Assembly: GCA_900759445.1 (NCBI GenBank)
Contig: CAAEVH010000004.1
Coordinates: forward strand, 235,798 to 299,797
Length of the DNA: 64,000 nucleotides
Direction: 5' to 3'
Source: an uncultured Raoultella sp.
GTDB taxonomy: Bacteria; Pseudomonadota; Gammaproteobacteria; Enterobacterales; Enterobacteriaceae
This document shows, piece after piece, positions 29,514-39,497 of this stretch (within the stretch, counting starts at the first letter, position 1; every line of letters begins with the position of its first letter). A program made the translations under genes and the position numbers. A model generated the notes under the pieces. It ran no database searches. It had not been told where the DNA came from and saw nothing but the letters and a program-made list of their open reading frames with translations.

Positions 29514-30116
29514 TTAAAATCCCGGTTTGACTTCGCGCATATCAGGCAGTTTGTGCGCTATCCCTTTATGACAGTCAATACAGGTTTGCCCGTCTTTCAC
29601 GGCCTGGTCGTGCATTTTGGCCGCAACGCCTTTCTGGGCGGTTAAATCCATAAACTCGAAGTTGTGACAGTTTCGACACTCTTGCGAATTGTTATCTTTC
29701 ATACGCCGCCACTCATTTTGCGCCATCGTTAAACGATGGTCTTCAAATTTCTGCGGTGTATCTATCAGCCCCAGTGCTTTCGCGTACAGCTCTTTACTGG
29801 CCTTGATCTTACGAATCATTTTCGGACCCCACTCATGTGGGACGTGGCAATCAGGGCAAGTCGCTCGCACACCACTACGGTTGTTGTAGTGTACGGTTTC
29901 CATGTATTCCTGGTACACCGTATTGCGCATTTCGTGACAGCTAATGCAGAACTCTTCTGTATTGGCCTTTTCCATACCGGTATTAAAGCCGCCCCAGAAA
30001 ATAATGCCGCCCACAAAGCCGATTAACAACAGCGTGCCGAGCGCCAGACGGCTGGGGCGACGCCACCATTGCCAGACGCGCTTAATCCAGCCTGGTTTAC
30101 GGTTAGAATTTTCCAT
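29514..30116 (-). CDS. napC: membrane tetrahaem cytochrome c NapC
   Basis: Quinol dehydrogenase of the NapC/NirT family that passes electrons from the membrane quinol pool to NapB/NapA. It has 200 residues, one N-terminal membrane anchor (about 23-45) and four CxxCH haem motifs: CISCH, CPDCH, CRNCH and CIDCH. Last of the nap genes, it is followed directly by the haem-attachment genes. Confidence 0.97.
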   Translation of the reverse strand: MENSNRKPGWIKRVWQWWRRPSRLALGTLLLIGFVGGIIFWGGFNTGMEKANTEEFCISCHEMRNTVYQEYMETVHYNNRSGVRATCPDCHVPHEWGPKMIRKIKASKELYAKALGLIDTPQKFEDHRLTMAQNEWRRMKDNNSQECRNCHNFEFMDLTAQKGVAAKMHDQAVKDGQTCIDCHKGIAHKLPDMREVKPGF

Positions 30117-30125
30117 AATGACCTC

Positions 30126-30575
30126 TTATTTCCCGTAACCTTTCGAGGGGGTGAAGGTATTTTCAACAATCGGCGCGGCGTCAGCCTGCGGCACGTGACA
30201 TTGCAGGCAGAAATAACGACGCGGCGCGACTTCAGCCAATACCTTACCGTCGCTGTCCATAAAGTGCGTCGGACTGATACGTGGCGCACCGGTGGTGCGA
30301 TAGCTTTCCACACCGTGACATTGCAGGCAGCGGTTAGTGTTAGTCGTCACCTGATACCCTTCAACGCTGTGCGGAACCATCGGCGGCTGATTCACATAGT
30401 TCAACGGCATACGCACTTGCTCTTTCGGCATGCGAATCGCCCCTTCTTGTGTCCCTGAGACTTCCGGTGACTGACTCAGATCCACTCCGTTTGCAGCCCA
30501 AACGGCCCCACTGACTACCAGGGCCAGCGCAGCCGTCCATTGACTCAGCGCTTTAATCAGGTCATGGCTTTTCAT
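30126..30575 (-). CDS. napB: periplasmic dihaem cytochrome c NapB
   Basis: Electron-transfer small subunit of periplasmic nitrate reductase. It has 149 residues with a Sec signal peptide ending GAVWAA and two CxxCH haem motifs (CLQCHGVE and CLQCHVPQ). Additional conserved histidines serve as distal ligands. The ATG at 30575 matches the E. coli start and overlaps napH by four bases; an upstream start adds seven residues. Confidence 0.96.
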   Translation of the reverse strand: MKSHDLIKALSQWTAALALVVSGAVWAANGVDLSQSPEVSGTQEGAIRMPKEQVRMPLNYVNQPPMVPHSVEGYQVTTNTNRCLQCHGVESYRTTGAPRISPTHFMDSDGKVLAEVAPRRYFCLQCHVPQADAAPIVENTFTPSKGYGK

Positions 30576-31435
30576 GATTTCGCTCCCGAACTCCATCGTG
30601 TTGTTATTGTAAAAACATCCTCAGAACAGACATCCACACAGCGACCGCAGGCCATGCAATCGCGGCTGGTTACCTGCACCGGACTTTGCTCATCCAGCAC
30701 CGGCGCACGTAGCACATGCGGTTCCGGGCAAACATGAAAACAATCCATACAGCGGTTACATCTGTTACGTTCTTTTGCCGAAACGGTTAATGCACCTTTA
30801 CTCCCCACCACGCTATACAGCGCACCCAGTGGGCAAAGATGCCCGCACCAGCCATGCTCAACGACCAGTAGATCAAATAAAAACAGCGCGAGGATCAGCA
30901 GCGCCCCGCTGCCAAATCCCATGACCAGGCTCCGTCCGAGCAGAGAGACTGGATTTATCCACTCCCACAGCAGCGTACCGGTCACGGCGGAACCGACCAG
31001 GATAACCACCAGCAGGACGTACCGTATATGGCGCGGCAGGGTTGCAGACTGATTCAGGTCAAACCTTCTGCGCAACCAACTGGCTAAATCGGTGACAGGG
31101 TTCATGGGACAAACCCAACTGCAAAACAGTCGCTTACCCGCCAGGGCATACAGCACCGTGATGATGACCGCCCCCGTTAACGCAACCGTCGCCGGCAGGT
31201 GTCCGCTGGCCAGGCTTTGCAGGGTAATCAGCGGATCGGTGAACGGGATGGAGTCCAGCAACAGGCTGCTACTGTAATTGCCATGCAGGATCCAGACGCC
31301 AAGCCACGGGCCGCTAAGGAACATCGCCAGTATCAGAAACTGGCTCAGACGACGCAGCACCAGCCAGCGATGACTCTTCCACCATCCTTTTTTTACCTGC
31401 GCTTCACGCCCGGCGTCACGTTTACGATTTGCCAT
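30572..31435 (-). CDS. napH: quinol-dehydrogenase-associated ferredoxin NapH
   Basis: Membrane iron-sulfur protein that, with NapG, carries electrons from ubiquinol or menaquinol towards NapC/NapA. It has 287 residues with four membrane helices, the cytoplasmic CxxxCP motifs (CSWVCP and CGHLCP), and two [4Fe-4S] ferredoxin motifs near the C-terminus ([14 protein letters not shown] and [11 protein letters not shown]). It overlaps napG by 14 bases. Confidence 0.95.
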   Translation of the reverse strand: MANRKRDAGREAQVKKGWWKSHRWLVLRRLSQFLILAMFLSGPWLGVWILHGNYSSSLLLDSIPFTDPLITLQSLASGHLPATVALTGAVIITVLYALAGKRLFCSWVCPMNPVTDLASWLRRRFDLNQSATLPRHIRYVLLVVILVGSAVTGTLLWEWINPVSLLGRSLVMGFGSGALLILALFLFDLLVVEHGWCGHLCPLGALYSVVGSKGALTVSAKERNRCNRCMDCFHVCPEPHVLRAPVLDEQSPVQVTSRDCMACGRCVDVCSEDVFTITTRWSSGAKS

Positions 31436-32117
31436 TGTTCCCCTCCAGCCAACCGAAGCGGTAATGGTGTCCTAACTCCCCTTTCGCCAGCGACAGGGGC
31501 AGCACTTTTATTGCTGGCTGCTCCAGGACGCAGACTTTTTCGCATTTCCCGCAGCCGGTACAGGCATCGCTGTGTACGGTCGGAATAAACCGCGCATGCT
31601 TGCCGGTACGCATGTTGCGGTCCAGCTCCAGGGTGATAGCCTCATCGATTTTCGGGCATTCGCGATAGCAAACGTCGCAGCGTAATCCCTGATAGTTGAG
31701 GCAGTTTTCGTGATCCAGCAGTACCGCCAGCCCCATGCGTGAATCGTCAATAGATTCAATGTCCCTGTCCAACGCGCCGCTGGGGCAAACTTTGGCGCAC
31801 GGAATGTCTTCACACATTTCGCAGGGAATATCACGCGCGACAAAATACGGCGTACCGGCAGCCAGCCCTGAGGCCAGCGTCGCCAGCTTCAGCGTGTCAT
31901 ACGGGCAGGCCTGAACGCACTGACCACAGCGCACGCAGGCACTGGCGAATGCCTCCTCGCTCAGTGCGCCTGGCGGGCGTAGCCGCACGCCGGTTGCACG
32001 TGCGGTTTGCTGTTGCAACCCCAGCGCCACGCCAACGACGGCCAATCCGCCCGCTGCGCGAACCATATCGCGCAGAAAGCGGCGGCGGCCATTTTGGGGT
32101 TTTGCTGACCGGGACAT
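31422..32117 (-). CDS. napG: ferredoxin-type protein NapG
   Basis: Periplasmic four-cluster iron-sulfur protein, partner of NapH in the quinol oxidation branch of Nap. It has 231 residues. The N-terminus has a twin-arginine signal ([15 protein letters not shown]). Four [4Fe-4S] motifs follow, beginning [35 protein letters not shown] and [11 protein letters not shown]. It starts six bases after the napA stop. Confidence 0.95.
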   Translation of the reverse strand: MSRSAKPQNGRRRFLRDMVRAAGGLAVVGVALGLQQQTARATGVRLRPPGALSEEAFASACVRCGQCVQACPYDTLKLATLASGLAAGTPYFVARDIPCEMCEDIPCAKVCPSGALDRDIESIDDSRMGLAVLLDHENCLNYQGLRCDVCYRECPKIDEAITLELDRNMRTGKHARFIPTVHSDACTGCGKCEKVCVLEQPAIKVLPLSLAKGELGHHYRFGWLEGNNGKS

Positions 32118-32123
32118 AACGCG

Positions 32124-34610
32124 TTACACCTTCGCCAGTTTCACAGCGCACTTCTTGAAATCCGTCTCTTTGGAGAGCGGATCCGTCGCATCCAGCGTCA
32201 GGTTATTCACCAGCTGTGCGGCGTCGAAGAACGGCATGTAGACCAGCCCCTGCGGTGGACGGTTACGCCCGCGCGTTTCAACTATCGAGATAACTTCACC
32301 ACGACGGGAAACCACTTTGACTTTGTCGCCACGGCGCAGATCGCGTGCTTTTGCATCCAGCGGATGGATAAACAGCACAGCTTCCGGGAAAGCACGGTGC
32401 AGCTCAGGTACGCGACGCGTCATGCTGCCGGTATGCCAGTGCTCCAGCACTCGTCCGGTAGACAGCCACAGGTCGTACTCTTTATCCGGCGCTTCTGCGG
32501 CAGGTTCAAATGGCAGCGCGAAGATGACCGCTTTGCCGTCCGGCTTACCGTAGAACTTGTAGCTTTCACCCGCTTTCACGTAAGGGTCGTTGCCTTCGCT
32601 GTAGCGCCACTGGGTCTCTTTGCCCTCAACGACCGGCCAGCGTAAACCGCGCGCTTTGTGGTAATCGTCAAATGGCGCAAGGTCATGCCCGTGACCGCGA
32701 CCAAACCAGGCGTACTCTTCGAACAGTCCTTTTTGCAGATAGAAGCCCAGCTCGCGGGATTCATCGTTCAGCTGATCTTCAGCCAGTTCAGCCACCGGGA
32801 ATTTCGTCACTGCAGGCGTGGCAAACAGTACGTCATACAGCGTTTTTCCGCGCAGTTCCGGTTTCTGTGCCAACAGCGCTTCCGGCCACACTTCTTCTGT
32901 TTTGAAGCGACGAGAGAACTGCACCAGTTGCCACAGATCCGATTTCGATTCACCCGGCGCTTTAATCTGCTGACGCCAGAACTGTGTACGGCGTTCCGCG
33001 TTACCGTAAGCACCTTCTTTCTCTACCCACATCGCGGTCGGCAGGATCAGGTCGGCCGACAGAGCGCTGACCGTCGGGTACGGATCGGAGACGATGATGA
33101 AGTTGCGCGGATCGCGCCAGCCCGGCATACGCTCTTCGTTGATGTTCGGACCGGCCTGCATGTTGTTGGTACACATCGCCCAGTAGACATTGAGCTTGCC
33201 ATCTTTCAGCGCACGGTCTTGTGCCACGGCATGCAGACCGATTTTTGCCGGAATGGTCCCCGCCGGAATATTCCAGTGCTTCTCGCAGATATCGCGGTGT
33301 TTTTCGTTCGTAACCACCATGTCCGCAGGCAGACGGTGGGAGAACGTACCGACTTCACGCGCTGTACCGCAGGCGGAAGGCTGACCGGTCAAAGAGAACG
33401 GACCGCAGCCTGGCTGGGAGATTTTACCGGTCAACAGGTGCAGGTTATAGACCAGGTTGTTGGCCCACACGCCGCGGGTATGCTGGTTGAAGCCCATCGT
33501 CCAGTAGGAGATGACTTTTTTCTTCGGATCGGCATACAGCTGCGCCAGCTGTTCCAGCTGATCTTTCGGTACGCCGGTCATTTCGGCGGTTTTATCCAGC
33601 GTGTACTCGGCAACAAAGGCTTTGTAATCCTCAAAGCTCATCGGCTCAGAGGCATCGGATCCCGGGTTTTTCGCCGCTTTTTCCAGCGGATGGGTTGGAC
33701 GCAGACCGTAGCCGATGTCCGTCACGCCTTTACGCAGATTAACGTGCTTGCTAAAGAAATCCTGGTTGATCGCATTGTTTTGAATGATGTAGTTAGCGAT
33801 GTAGTTGAGGATCACCAGATCGGTTTGCGGCGTGAAGACCATGCCGTTATCCGCCAGCTCAAAGCTGCGGTGCTGGAAGGTGGAGAGCACCGCGACATTA
33901 ACATTGGGATCGGACAGACGACGGTTGGTGATGCGCGACCACAGGATCGGGTGCATCTCCGCCATATTCGCGCCCCACAGGACGAAAGCATCTGCATGCT
34001 CGATATCGTCATAGCAGCCCATCGGTTCATCCATACCGAAGGTACGCATAAAGCCGACGACCGCTGATGCCATGCAGTGACGCGCGTTCGGGTCGATGTT
34101 ATTCGAACGGAAACCCGCTTTAAACAATTTGGCAGCGGCATAACCTTCCCAAATCGTCCACTGACCCGAGCCGAACATACCGATAGACTCCGGGCCTTTC
34201 TCTTTCAGGGACGTTTTGAATTTCTCTTCCATCACGTCAAAGGCCTGGTCCCAGCTAATCGGGGTGAACTCGCCTTCTTTGTGATACTTACCGTCCTTCA
34301 TGCGCAGCATCGGCTGCGTTAAACGGTCTTTTCCGTACATGATTTTCGGCAGGAAGTAACCTTTGATGCAGTTAAGCCCACGGTTAACCGGCGCATCCGG
34401 ATCGCCCTGGCATGCCACAACACGCCCTTGCTGCGTCCCGACCAATACGCCACAGCCCGTCCCGCAAAAACGGCACGGGGCTTTGTCCCATTTGATGGCT
34501 TCTTGCTGACCGACTACCGCACGGGCTACGCCCGGCACGCTTAACCCGGCAGCCGCCGCAGCGGCCGCAACGGCGTTAGCTTTCATAAAGCTACGACGAC
34601 TGAGTTTCAT
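32124..34610 (-). CDS. napA: periplasmic nitrate reductase catalytic subunit NapA
   Basis: Reduces nitrate to nitrite in the periplasm using a bis-MGD molybdenum cofactor and one [4Fe-4S] cluster. It has 828 residues. The twin-arginine signal [19 protein letters not shown] ends near residue 31. Cluster cysteines are Cys46, Cys49, Cys53 and Cys81, and the Mo-ligand Cys lies in [10 protein letters not shown] (around residue 180). It is exported folded by Tat, with NapD as signal-peptide chaperone, and takes electrons from NapB. A long open frame antisense to it is a composition shadow. Confidence 0.97.
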   Translation of the reverse strand: MKLSRRSFMKANAVAAAAAAAGLSVPGVARAVVGQQEAIKWDKAPCRFCGTGCGVLVGTQQGRVVACQGDPDAPVNRGLNCIKGYFLPKIMYGKDRLTQPMLRMKDGKYHKEGEFTPISWDQAFDVMEEKFKTSLKEKGPESIGMFGSGQWTIWEGYAAAKLFKAGFRSNNIDPNARHCMASAVVGFMRTFGMDEPMGCYDDIEHADAFVLWGANMAEMHPILWSRITNRRLSDPNVNVAVLSTFQHRSFELADNGMVFTPQTDLVILNYIANYIIQNNAINQDFFSKHVNLRKGVTDIGYGLRPTHPLEKAAKNPGSDASEPMSFEDYKAFVAEYTLDKTAEMTGVPKDQLEQLAQLYADPKKKVISYWTMGFNQHTRGVWANNLVYNLHLLTGKISQPGCGPFSLTGQPSACGTAREVGTFSHRLPADMVVTNEKHRDICEKHWNIPAGTIPAKIGLHAVAQDRALKDGKLNVYWAMCTNNMQAGPNINEERMPGWRDPRNFIIVSDPYPTVSALSADLILPTAMWVEKEGAYGNAERRTQFWRQQIKAPGESKSDLWQLVQFSRRFKTEEVWPEALLAQKPELRGKTLYDVLFATPAVTKFPVAELAEDQLNDESRELGFYLQKGLFEEYAWFGRGHGHDLAPFDDYHKARGLRWPVVEGKETQWRYSEGNDPYVKAGESYKFYGKPDGKAVIFALPFEPAAEAPDKEYDLWLSTGRVLEHWHTGSMTRRVPELHRAFPEAVLFIHPLDAKARDLRRGDKVKVVSRRGEVISIVETRGRNRPPQGLVYMPFFDAAQLVNNLTLDATDPLSKETDFKKCAVKLAKV

Positions 34611-34870
34611 GGTGTTTCCTCACCTTGCTCATCCTGCTGGTGATAAACCAGCGACACCGCCAGCACGCCCGCAACGTTGCGCACTGACTCAATAGTTTTC
34701 ATTAACGTTTCGCTGTGCTCAGCTTCCACCACCACGATCAGTTGACCGCTTTCCACATCGCTGAGTGCAACTTCGCAACCTGGGAACGAACGCAACTGCG
34801 TGGCGATATCATTGATATGCTGACTTTTGGCCTGAACGACCAGGCTGCAGACCTGCCAGTTATTGTCCAT
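34607..34870 (-). CDS. napD: NapA maturation chaperone NapD
   Basis: Small cytoplasmic chaperone that binds the NapA twin-arginine signal peptide and delays export until cofactor is inserted. It has 87 residues with a ferredoxin-like fold and the family sequence [12 protein letters not shown] at the start. The ATG at 34870 matches E. coli; a longer frame runs back into napF. It overlaps napF by 11 bases and napA by four. Confidence 0.95.
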   Translation of the reverse strand: MDNNWQVCSLVVQAKSQHINDIATQLRSFPGCEVALSDVESGQLIVVVEAEHSETLMKTIESVRNVAGVLAVSLVYHQQDEQGEETP

Positions 34871-35351
34871 GGTTGTACTCCGCGTTAATGGCTGATACCG
34901 GGCAGATAGCGACACATGCGCCACATCCGTTACAGTCCTGATTGTCGAGCTGCGGCTGATAAATGCCGGACAGCGTGGGACGAAAGGTTATGGCCATGGG
35001 TTCACAGCTATCCTGACAGCGATGACATTCAACGGACTGATGTGCGAGACAGTTTTCCCCAATCGTAAAATTCAGATCCCATGCCCTGGTGTGGCGCGGA
35101 AGAAAAAGGGATTCAGAACAGGCCTCTGCGCAGGCATAGCAAAAGCTACACTCGCCGTGTTTGAAATTTACGCTCGGGTAACCGCCCTGGCCTCGCTGCA
35201 GGATGTCGGTTTCACACGCCTGGATGCAGGCGTCACAACGAAGGCAATGGGCCAGAAAGTGAGAGTCTTCCTTGCTCCAGGGCGGACGGATCCCTGAGTT
35301 GGCGTTTCGCCAACTGCCTGTCAACATGCCTCGACGGGATAAATCAACCAT
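34860..35351 (-). CDS. napF: ferredoxin-type protein NapF
   Basis: Cytoplasmic iron-sulfur protein that interacts with NapA before export and is thought to help load or activate its cluster. It has 163 residues and three [4Fe-4S] motifs: CLRCDACIQACE, CSFCYACAEAC and CNGCGACVAICP. It is the first gene of the fifteen-gene nap-ccm series on the minus strand, and the operon control region lies just upstream. Confidence 0.95.
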   Translation of the reverse strand: MVDLSRRGMLTGSWRNANSGIRPPWSKEDSHFLAHCLRCDACIQACETDILQRGQGGYPSVNFKHGECSFCYACAEACSESLFLPRHTRAWDLNFTIGENCLAHQSVECHRCQDSCEPMAITFRPTLSGIYQPQLDNQDCNGCGACVAICPVSAINAEYNHGQ

Positions 35352-35439
35352 GACATTGTCCTTCCATAATGACGCCCTCCGCTGGTGGGGTGAACGCCAT
35401 AAAAAACTGCACTATTTATGAGTAGTTATTTTTAGTCGT

Positions 35440-35445
35440 AAGATA
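35440..35445 (-). promoter_or_regulatory. napF promoter -10 element
   Basis: On the minus strand TATCTT lies about 90 bases upstream of the napF start. With it, transcription would begin near 35432, which puts the NarP palindrome at about -44.5, as at E. coli napF. No good -35 is needed at an FNR/NarP-activated promoter. Confidence 0.5.
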
Positions 35446-35468
35446 TTTCAGGATGTGTTAGAGGTGCA

Positions 35469-35484
35469 TACCCCAATCGGGGTA
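35469..35484. promoter_or_regulatory. NarP/NarL 7-2-7 binding site of napF
   Basis: TACCCCA-AT-CGGGGTA is an inverted pair of heptamers with the 2-base spacing required by NarP. It is centred near -44.5 relative to the inferred napF start. NarP-phosphate is expected to activate here and NarL to compete. Confidence 0.8.
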
Positions 35485-35489
35485 AATGC

Positions 35490-35503
35490 TGTTGCCGGAT
35501 CAA
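35490..35503 (-). promoter_or_regulatory. probable FNR site of napF
   Basis: On the minus strand TTGATCCGGCAACA has one perfect FNR half (TTGAT) and a poor second half. It is centred exactly 20 bases upstream of the NarP site, at about -64.5, the position reported for FNR at E. coli napF. Position rather than sequence carries the call. Confidence 0.55.
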
Positions 35504-35554
35504 AGGAGTGTTGAGTTGGCGGGAAAAAATGCGCTTTTGCTCACATTTCAATGA

Positions 35555-35577
35555 GTTATATAACACTGTATATAACG
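35555..35577. promoter_or_regulatory. ModE-type molybdate site upstream of napF
   Basis: GTTATATA-ACACTG-TATATAACG is an inverted repeat of the ModE form (GTTATATA-N6-TATATAAC). Its centre is about 134 bases upstream of the inferred napF start, in line with the distant ModE site of E. coli nap. It would link nap expression to molybdate supply. The remaining 170 bases of this 401-base gap lead into eco and show no further clear element. Confidence 0.7.
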
Positions 35578-35752
35578 AACCACTCAAAAAGAGAATGATT
35601 TTATAATTAAGATTATTCTTAGAATATATCGCTAGTCTGAAAGCAGACCTCTACCAAATACACTTAAAATATAAGTAAATACAGATTAATCGATTATGTA
35701 AATATGTTAACCTGCCCCAGACTCGTTCATAAGACAGAAGAAAGGAAACACT

Positions 35753-36262
35753 GTGAACAATAAGATGAAAACAATTGTCCCTGCCGTACTTTTCGCCGCC
35801 TTTGCCAGCGCCTCTGCATGGGCTGCCAGTAACGATGCCGGCGCTCAGCCGCTGGAAAAAGTCGCCCCTTATCCTAAGGCGGAAAAGGGTATGAAGCGCC
35901 AGGTTATCCAGCTTACTCCTGAGAAAGATGAATCTACTCTGAAAGTAGAACTGCTGATCGGACAAACGCTGGAAGTTGACTGCAACCAACACCGCCTGGG
36001 CGGAGAACTGGACAGCAAAACGCTGGAAGGTTGGGGATATGACTACTATGTCTTCGACAAAGTGACGTCTCCGGTTTCAACCATGATGGCCTGCCCGGAC
36101 GGTAAGAAAGAGAAGAAATTTATTACCGCGTATCTGGGTGATGACGGCATGCTGCGCTACAACAGCAAGTTACCGATTGTGGTCTACACGCCGGAGAACG
36201 TGGAAGTGAAATACCGTATCTGGAAAGCGGAAGAGAAGATTCAGGACGCAGTCGCGCGATAA
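35753..36262 (+). CDS. eco: ecotin, periplasmic serine protease inhibitor
   Basis: Dimeric periplasmic inhibitor of chymotrypsin-fold serine proteases such as trypsin, elastase and factor Xa. A signal peptide ends ASAWA. The reactive loop is VSTMMACPD with Met as P1, and the two cysteines of the loop disulfide (VDCN and MACPD) are present. I place the start at GTG 35753, eight bases after AGGA; the ATG at 35765 (MKTIVPAV) is the start used in E. coli and is also possible. It is divergent from the nap operon. Confidence 0.94.
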   Translation: MNNKMKTIVPAVLFAAFASASAWAASNDAGAQPLEKVAPYPKAEKGMKRQVIQLTPEKDESTLKVELLIGQTLEVDCNQHRLGGELDSKTLEGWGYDYYVFDKVTSPVSTMMACPDGKKEKKFITAYLGDDGMLRYNSKLPIVVYTPENVEVKYRIWKAEEKIQDAVAR

Positions 36263-36272
36263 GTAAGAATGT

Positions 36273-36302
36273 GCCGGAGGGCGGCGTACCGCCTTATCCG
36301 GC
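36273..36302. repeat. REP element between eco and mqo
   Basis: GCCGGAGGGCGGC and GCCTTATCCGGC form an imperfect REP hairpin between the convergent eco and mqo stops, followed by ATTTTATTT. It probably also acts as a 3'-end block or terminator. Confidence 0.8.
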
Positions 36303-36309
36303 ATTTTAT

Positions 36310-37971
36310 TTACAGTGCGATATCCGCTACAGCTTTCTGCTCAGGCTGCGGTTGCGCCTGAGGTTTCAGCTGAGGTTTCGGCGCTTCATCAGCAGCCTGC
36401 GGCTTGTCATATTTCAGCCCCAGAACGTCACTGGTGTATTGCAGCTCTTGTTCCGTAGCCTCAACGTTACCGTTCAGCTTGGTACCATAAGACGGAATAA
36501 TGGTTTTCAGTTTCGCCTGCCACTCAGGGCTGGCCACTTTATCTTTAAACACTTTTTCCATCAGATGCAGCATTATCGGCGCCGCGGTTGATGCCCCCGG
36601 AGAAGCGCCCAGCAGCGCGGCAATGGTGCCCTCTTTATCGCTGACGACTTCGGTACCCAGACGCAGCACACCGCCCTTCTCCGCATCACTTTTAATGATC
36701 TGCACACGCTGGCCCGCCTGCCATAAACGCCAGTCTTCTTTTTTCGCCTGCGGATAGTACTCTTGCAGCGCGGCAAAACGGTCGTCATCGCTGAGCATCA
36801 CCTGGCTTACCAGATATTTCACCAGATCGAAGTTATCCAGACCCACGTTGACCATCGGCATAAAGTTCGAGGTGGTGGTCGAGCTGAGCAGATCCCACAA
36901 TGAACCGTTTTTCAGGAACTTGGTGGAGAATGTCGCGAATGGCCCAAACAGTACGACGCGTTTGCCATCAAGGATACGGGTATCGATGTGCGGCACGGAC
37001 ATCGGCGGCGCGCCAACGGAGGCCTGACCGTACACTTTCGCCAGGTGGCGATTCACCACGTCCGGATTATCCGCAACCAGGAACTGCCCGCCAACCGGGA
37101 ATCCGGCATAACCTTTCGCTTCCGGAATGTCGGTTTCCTGCAACAGCTTCAGCGCAGCGCCACCGGCACCGATAAAGACAAACTTCGCCTTGATATCGTG
37201 TTCCGCTTCGTTATTTTTCAGATCGGCGACCGTGACGGTCCAGCTATTGTCGGCATTGCGTTTAAAGCCACGCACTTCGGTACTCAGCTGCAGCGCAAAG
37301 TTGGGCTTTTTCTGCAACGAGGCAATCAGCTGGCGCGTGATTTCGCCGTAGTTTACGTCAGTACCAATCTCGGTACGCGTTGCCGCGACTTTCTGCTTCG
37401 GATCGCGGCCTTCCATGACCAGCGGCGCCCACTCTTTAATCTGCGCGTGATCTTCGGAATAACGCATGCCACGGAATAACGTGCTCTGCTGCAGTGCGGT
37501 GTAACGGGCACGCAGGAAGTTCACGTTCTCGTCACCCCAGACAAAACTCATGTGCGGAACGGTGGTGATAAATGAGCGTGGTTCATGCATTACGCCATTA
37601 TTGACCTGATAGGCCCAAAACTGGCGGGAGATCTGGAAGGCTTCGTTGATTTCGACTGCCTTTTCAATGCTGATGCTACCGTCGGCCTTTTTAGGCGTGT
37701 AGTTCAGCTCCATCAGTGCGGAGTGGCCTGTTCCGGCGTTATTCCAGCCGTTAGAGCTTTCCTGCGCTACACCATCCAGTCGCTCAACCATGGTCATTGA
37801 CCACTGCGGTTCCAGCTCCTGTAAATAGGTTCCCAGCGTGGCGCTCATGATGCCGCCGCCAATCAACAGTACATCCGTTTCCTGCTCTTCCGCCGCTTTC
37901 GCTTTTGCCGCCATCGAGACAACATTCAGCCCAACGGCCATGGTGAAGAGCATGGCAGTCACTTTTTTCAT
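36310..37971 (-). CDS. mqo: malate:quinone oxidoreductase
   Basis: FAD-dependent peripheral membrane enzyme that oxidises malate to oxaloacetate and reduces the quinone pool, an alternative to NAD-linked malate dehydrogenase. It has 553 residues (E. coli 548). The dinucleotide motif [15 protein letters not shown] lies near residue 34, after a signal-like hydrophobic N-terminus. [19 protein letters not shown] and the C-terminal [16 protein letters not shown] are family signatures. The last 30 residues are a Pro/Gln/Ala-rich tail ([14 protein letters not shown]). Confidence 0.95.
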   Translation of the reverse strand: MKKVTAMLFTMAVGLNVVSMAAKAKAAEEQETDVLLIGGGIMSATLGTYLQELEPQWSMTMVERLDGVAQESSNGWNNAGTGHSALMELNYTPKKADGSISIEKAVEINEAFQISRQFWAYQVNNGVMHEPRSFITTVPHMSFVWGDENVNFLRARYTALQQSTLFRGMRYSEDHAQIKEWAPLVMEGRDPKQKVAATRTEIGTDVNYGEITRQLIASLQKKPNFALQLSTEVRGFKRNADNSWTVTVADLKNNEAEHDIKAKFVFIGAGGAALKLLQETDIPEAKGYAGFPVGGQFLVADNPDVVNRHLAKVYGQASVGAPPMSVPHIDTRILDGKRVVLFGPFATFSTKFLKNGSLWDLLSSTTTSNFMPMVNVGLDNFDLVKYLVSQVMLSDDDRFAALQEYYPQAKKEDWRLWQAGQRVQIIKSDAEKGGVLRLGTEVVSDKEGTIAALLGASPGASTAAPIMLHLMEKVFKDKVASPEWQAKLKTIIPSYGTKLNGNVEATEQELQYTSDVLGLKYDKPQAADEAPKPQLKPQAQPQPEQKAVADIAL

Positions 37972-38249
37972 AATGTTAATGCCTTACTTTTAGTATCGCT
38001 TTTTTGCTTTTAATGCAGGTGAAAATCGAGCGGCATCAACGGTAACACTTAAGTAAAAATATTTAAATATTGTTTATAAATTATATTTAATTTTTAAAAA
38101 TGTTATTAATACGTTGATAGTTTATACGGTTATTGACAATCATTTCTGGAAACCGGTCCGTCAGACAGGTACTATGCTGCGCTTTGCTATTCACCGCACG
38201 GATGCCTGTCGGTCTGCTGTATCGGGCCATTTTTGACCTAAGAGTAACG

Positions 38250-39497
38250 ATGTCTGCCACTCAACCCTCCTCTGTCGCAGTAGCGGAGCACGCGACGCGC
38301 GCAGTGCTGCGCCAACCCCGTTTACTGGTTCGCGAAACGCTGGCCGGTGTGGTAACCGCCCTGGCGCTGATCCCGGAAGTGATCTCTTTTTCCGTTATCG
38401 CCGGCGTCGATCCTAAAGTCAGCCTGATAGCTTCAGTCGTACTGTGCCTGGCAATGTCATTTTTAGGTGGCCGTCCGGCAATGGTTACCGCAGCGGCAGG
38501 ATCGGTCGCGCTGGTGATTGGCCCGATGGTGCATCAACACGGCGTCCAGTACATCCTGCCTGCGGTGGTGCTGGCCGGGATTATTCAGATCCTGTTTGGC
38601 GTATTGGGGATGGCGCGTCTGATGCGATTCATTCCTACAGCCGTCATGACCGGTTTTGTGAACGCGCTGGGTATTTTGATTTTCTTTGCCCAGGTCCCGC
38701 ATTTCTGGGGAAAAAGCCCGCTAATCTGGGGGTTGTTTGTCCTGACCCTGTTGATTGTGCTGTGGGTTCCGCGGTTTATTAAAGCGATCCCCGCGCCGCT
38801 TATCGCCATCGTGCTGCTGACGGTGTTCACTGTCACCAGCGGACAACTATTACCGACCGTCGGTGACGAAGGTTCAATGCGCGGCGGCCTGCCGGGATTC
38901 ACGCAGTTATTGGTACCGCTCAACCTGCAAACGCTGGCGATTATCTGGCCCTGCGCGCTGAGCATCGCTTTTGTCGGATTAATGGAGTCGCTGTTAACCG
39001 CCCGTCTGGTGGATGACCTGACGGTTACGCCGTCGAATAAGAATCGCGAGAGCGCCGGGCTGGGGATAGCCAATATTCTGGCCGGTTTTTATGGCGGCAT
39101 CGCCGGGTGTGCGATGATTGGTCAAACCATCGTTAACGTCGAGATGGGCAAAGGACGCAGCCGCGTCTCGACGGTCGCCGCCGGGCTGGTGCTGTTGTTG
39201 CTGGTCACTGCGTTAAGCGAAGTAATGGCGAAAATCCCCATGTCGGTGCTGGCGGGAATTATGGTGATTGTGGCGGTGAAAACCTTCAATTGGCACAGCA
39301 TCCAGCCCGCTACGCTGCGGCAACTCCCCGTTACCGAAACGCTGGTGATGCTGATGACCGTCGCGGCGACGGTGTCAACCGGCAACCTGGCGCTTGGCGT
39401 GGTTGCCGGGGTGATGACGATGCTCATTTTGCCGCGTATCGTCAGAGGCAAACGTGCGGCTACATCAGAAACAGCGTTGCCAGACCGAGAAAAATAA
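38250..39497 (+). CDS. SulP-family anion transporter lacking a STAS domain
   Basis: Membrane transporter of the SulP/SLC26 family (sulfate, bicarbonate or dicarboxylate transport). It has 415 residues and about ten to twelve hydrophobic helices. LAGVVTALALIPEVISFSVIAGV near residue 35 is the SulP signature around the first helices, and GFYGGIAGCAMIGQTIVNVEMGKGRSRVS is the conserved segment near residue 275. The chain ends after the last helix, so the usual cytoplasmic STAS domain is absent. I chose the ATG at 38250 (AAGAGTAACG upstream); an open frame extends to 38133. The substrate cannot be told. Its 3' end overlaps mgtE. Confidence 0.85.
   Translation: MSATQPSSVAVAEHATRAVLRQPRLLVRETLAGVVTALALIPEVISFSVIAGVDPKVSLIASVVLCLAMSFLGGRPAMVTAAAGSVALVIGPMVHQHGVQYILPAVVLAGIIQILFGVLGMARLMRFIPTAVMTGFVNALGILIFFAQVPHFWGKSPLIWGLFVLTLLIVLWVPRFIKAIPAPLIAIVLLTVFTVTSGQLLPTVGDEGSMRGGLPGFTQLLVPLNLQTLAIIWPCALSIAFVGLMESLLTARLVDDLTVTPSNKNRESAGLGIANILAGFYGGIAGCAMIGQTIVNVEMGKGRSRVSTVAAGLVLLLLVTALSEVMAKIPMSVLAGIMVIVAVKTFNWHSIQPATLRQLPVTETLVMLMTVAATVSTGNLALGVVAGVMTMLILPRIVRGKRAATSETALPDREK

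Noticed and set aside
32658..34067. 469-residue open frame antisense to napA
   Set aside because: It lies wholly within napA on the opposite strand, has no family resemblance or ribosome site, and is explained by GC-rich codon use in napA.
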